Shown here in pieces: positions 15,238 to 16,316 of a DNA stretch of 16,316 bases; position 1 is the first letter of the stretch, and each line of letters begins with the position of its first letter. The stretch lies in contig JAVVUQ010000029.1 of the NCBI GenBank assembly GCA_036653075.1, forward strand, positions 1-16,316. Direction: 5' to 3'. Origin of the DNA: JAVVUQ01 sp036653075. GTDB taxonomy: Bacteria; Bacillota; Clostridia; Christensenellales; CAG-314. A program made the translations under genes and the position numbers. The notes below the pieces were generated by a model. The model was not told where the DNA came from, made no database searches, and saw nothing but the letters and a program-made list of their open reading frames with translations.

Positions 15238-15945
15238 TTAACTATTGATTCGTAGTTGTTCATCTTTTATATATGGTTCAATAAGCTTTGTAATGATTTT
15301 GTATCCATTTGCGGAAAGGTGTAAGCCTTCAACGGAAAAATCAACGCTTAAATTCCCATTTTCATCGCATAAATGCGGATAAACATCAATATATGTGATA
15401 TGATTATCAGCGCAATACTGTTTCAAAAGGGTATTTACCGCTTGAAGTCGTATATTATTAGCGTGTTTGCAGGAAATTCTTGAAATCCAATAAGCTTTTC
15501 GATTGATAGGATAAAGCGAGGATACAATAATACGAGTCGATTGGTCAAAACTCTTTATAATATTATCAATACGTTTTATTGATTCAATAGGAGTTAACTT
15601 TTTTTCATAAAGCACATCGTTAGCTCCAATAAGTAAAAAGAGAGTCGAGGGATTCAAAATGGTTATATCGCTTATTCGTTTAAATACGTCTAAGGATGTT
15701 TCGCCAGCGATTCCACGATTACAAATTTTATCACAGTGTAGATACTCTTGAATAGGGAAAAAATCTGTCAAACTATCCCCTAAAAACACGATAGGTCGAT
15801 TAGGCGCATATTGATTTAATATTTTATAATCGGTTACCTTGTTAGCTTTAAACTTAACATAATATCGATTTACAATAAAAAAGATAATTATTGAAAAAAT
15901 CAATACTCCGCTAATTGATACAAGTACAATTTCAAGTGGACGCAT
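15238..15945 (-). CDS. Membrane-anchored SGNH/GDSL hydrolase (first of a tandem pair)
   Basis: Paralogue of the next gene, about half identical and colinear from MRPLEIVLVS onward. From the chosen start it has 235 residues: a hydrophobic anchor (about 5-26), FLGDSLT with S58, G78 in NRGIAGE, GAND (107-110) and H209 in SVEGLH, again with glutamate (E206) in place of the usual aspartate. Arg and Lys cluster just after the anchor (NRYYVKFKANK), which by the positive-inside rule favours a cytoplasmic catalytic domain, though this is uncertain. The longest frame starts at a TTG at 15966; the ATG at 15945 matches the paralogue start and has GGAGA five bases upstream, so it is preferred. It is first in the operon, behind a strong promoter. 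Confidence 0.88.
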   Translation of the reverse strand: MRPLEIVLVSISGVLIFSIIIFFIVNRYYVKFKANKVTDYKILNQYAPNRPIVFLGDSLTDFFPIQEYLHCDKICNRGIAGETSLDVFKRISDITILNPSTLFLLIGANDVLYEKKLTPIESIKRIDNIIKSFDQSTRIIVSSLYPINRKAYWISRISCKHANNIRLQAVNTLLKQYCADNHITYIDVYPHLCDENGNLSVDFSVEGLHLSANGYKIITKLIEPYIKDEQLRINS

Positions 15946-15950
15946 AACGC

Positions 15951-15955
15951 TCTCC
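15951..15955 (-). promoter_or_regulatory. Ribosome binding site that decides the start of the first GDSL gene
   Basis: GGAGA on the - strand, five bases before ATG at 15945. The TTG at 15966 lies only a few bases upstream of it and has no site of its own. Agreement with the N terminus of the paralogue supports the ATG. Confidence 0.75.
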
Positions 15956-16089
15956 AATGCAAGCAAACTTGCGAATATATTTTTTTATGTTATACAATTT
16001 ATCTCAATTGATATAAATCACGCATTTATTAAATTTTCAATCATTATTTTATCATAATACGTAATTTATCGCAACTTAAGAATTCTCAT

Positions 16090-16118
16090 ATTTTACCACA
16101 TTTTTTTAATTAGGTCAA
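16090..16118 (-). promoter_or_regulatory. Sigma-A-type promoter of the GDSL-acyltransferase operon
   Basis: On the - strand TTGACC (16113-16118) is 17 bases from TAAAAT (16090-16095), preceded by TGTGG. Each hexamer is one base from consensus. Transcription would start near 16083, with a leader of about 138 bases before the first GDSL gene. Confidence 0.75.
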
Positions 16119-16137
16119 CATAAAATTATATAAACTG

Positions 16138-16166
16138 TTGCATAGGTTTAGTATATGTGATATAAT
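16138..16166 (+). promoter_or_regulatory. Strong divergent promoter reading out of the window
   Basis: TTGCAT (16138-16143), a 17-base spacer and a perfect TATAAT (16161-16166) with an extended -10 TG (16158-16159). Only 19 bases separate its -35 element from that of the - strand promoter. The gene it serves would lie beyond 16316. Confidence 0.72.
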
Positions 16167-16247
16167 AAAATGTAACAATCATATTTCTTAAAAATTATTA
16201 AATAAAAACAAATATATAGACAAAACTATAAATAAAAGTGACAAAAC

Positions 16248-16316
16248 AATAAATATAACGTTAAACTTAGAATAAATATAAAGTAAACTTAGAATAAATA
16301 TAAAGTTAAACTTAGA
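16248..16316. repeat. 22-23-bp tandem repeat running off the right edge
   Basis: The unit, beginning TTAAACTTAGAATAAATATA and ending AAG, starts at 16261 (23 bp), 16284 (22 bp) and 16306 (cut by the edge). A partial, diverged copy (AATAAATATAACG) precedes it at 16248-16260, and looser copies of about 21 bp (GACAAAACTATAAATA... and GACAAAACAATAAATA...) precede that. On the + strand it would lie in the leader of the gene driven by the divergent promoter. Confidence 0.88.

Larger units (their letters stand above)
15946..16316. other. Divergent promoter region at the right edge
   Basis: This 371-base gene-free interval contains two back-to-back promoters (16090-16118 on - and 16138-16166 on +), a small hairpin with arms GCAAG and CTTGC (15959-15972) just upstream of the GDSL ribosome binding site, and a tandem repeat running off the edge from about 16248. 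No reading frame is supported to the window end. Confidence 0.7.

Noticed and set aside
1..16316. Insertion sequence, prophage or integrative element
   Set aside because: No transposase, integrase or terminal inverted repeats were found, and codon use and base composition look uniform across the genes.

Overview
The window is 16.3 kb of very AT-rich bacterial DNA with long AT-only spacers, strong GGAGG-type ribosome binding sites, TGA used as a stop (so the standard bacterial code), and TTGNNN-17-TATAAT-type promoters. This, together with the gene families present, points to a low-GC Firmicute (Bacillota), probably an uncultured gut-type Clostridium relative. A run of exactly 100 Ns (7709-7808) shows that it is a scaffold from a draft or metagenome assembly. 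The taxon is inferred, not demonstrated.

Layout. Left arm, + strand: a two-gene ABC half-transporter operon with an ATGA overlap (235-3878), closed by a good rho-independent terminator (3914-3954), then a YfcE-type phosphodiesterase (4192-4743) with its own promoter. Everything from about 4876 to 15945 is on the - strand. The yfcE-like gene and hutI converge on a hairpin terminator (4876-4914) and a six-copy 18-bp tandem repeat.

Centre, - strand: a histidine-utilisation cluster in the order hutH (10047-11537), hutU (7875-9860), ftcD (6665-7648), hutI (5051-6283). It covers histidine to urocanate to imidazolonepropionate to formiminoglutamate to glutamate plus 5-formimino-tetrahydrofolate. 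The cyclodeaminase that recycles the folate product, and any hut regulator, are not in the window. A clear promoter lies upstream of hutH. hutI is preceded by a hairpin and by a possible 14-codon reading frame whose stop overlaps the hutI start.

Right arm, - strand: an apparent four-gene operon of two tandem membrane-anchored SGNH/GDSL hydrolases (15238-15945 and 14489-15208), a condensation-fold acyltransferase with the HxxxD motif and a lysine-rich N-terminal tail (12861-14393), and a zinc-ribbon multi-membrane protein (12117-12842). A strong promoter (16090-16118) drives it, and an equally strong divergent promoter (16138-16166) points out of the window. The pairing of an acyltransferase with two hydrolases suggests adding and removing acyl esters on a lipid or envelope molecule, but the substrate is unknown.

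The most unusual window-wide feature is a set of short tandem repeats with unrelated units (14, 18, 17, about 30, 42 and 22-23 bp). At least three, probably four, begin within about 15 bases after the stop codon of a - strand gene. The assembly gap falls inside one of them. Three gene starts (hutU, hutH and the first GDSL gene) are best moved inward from the longest reading frame, because the longer starts overlap the ribosome binding site.
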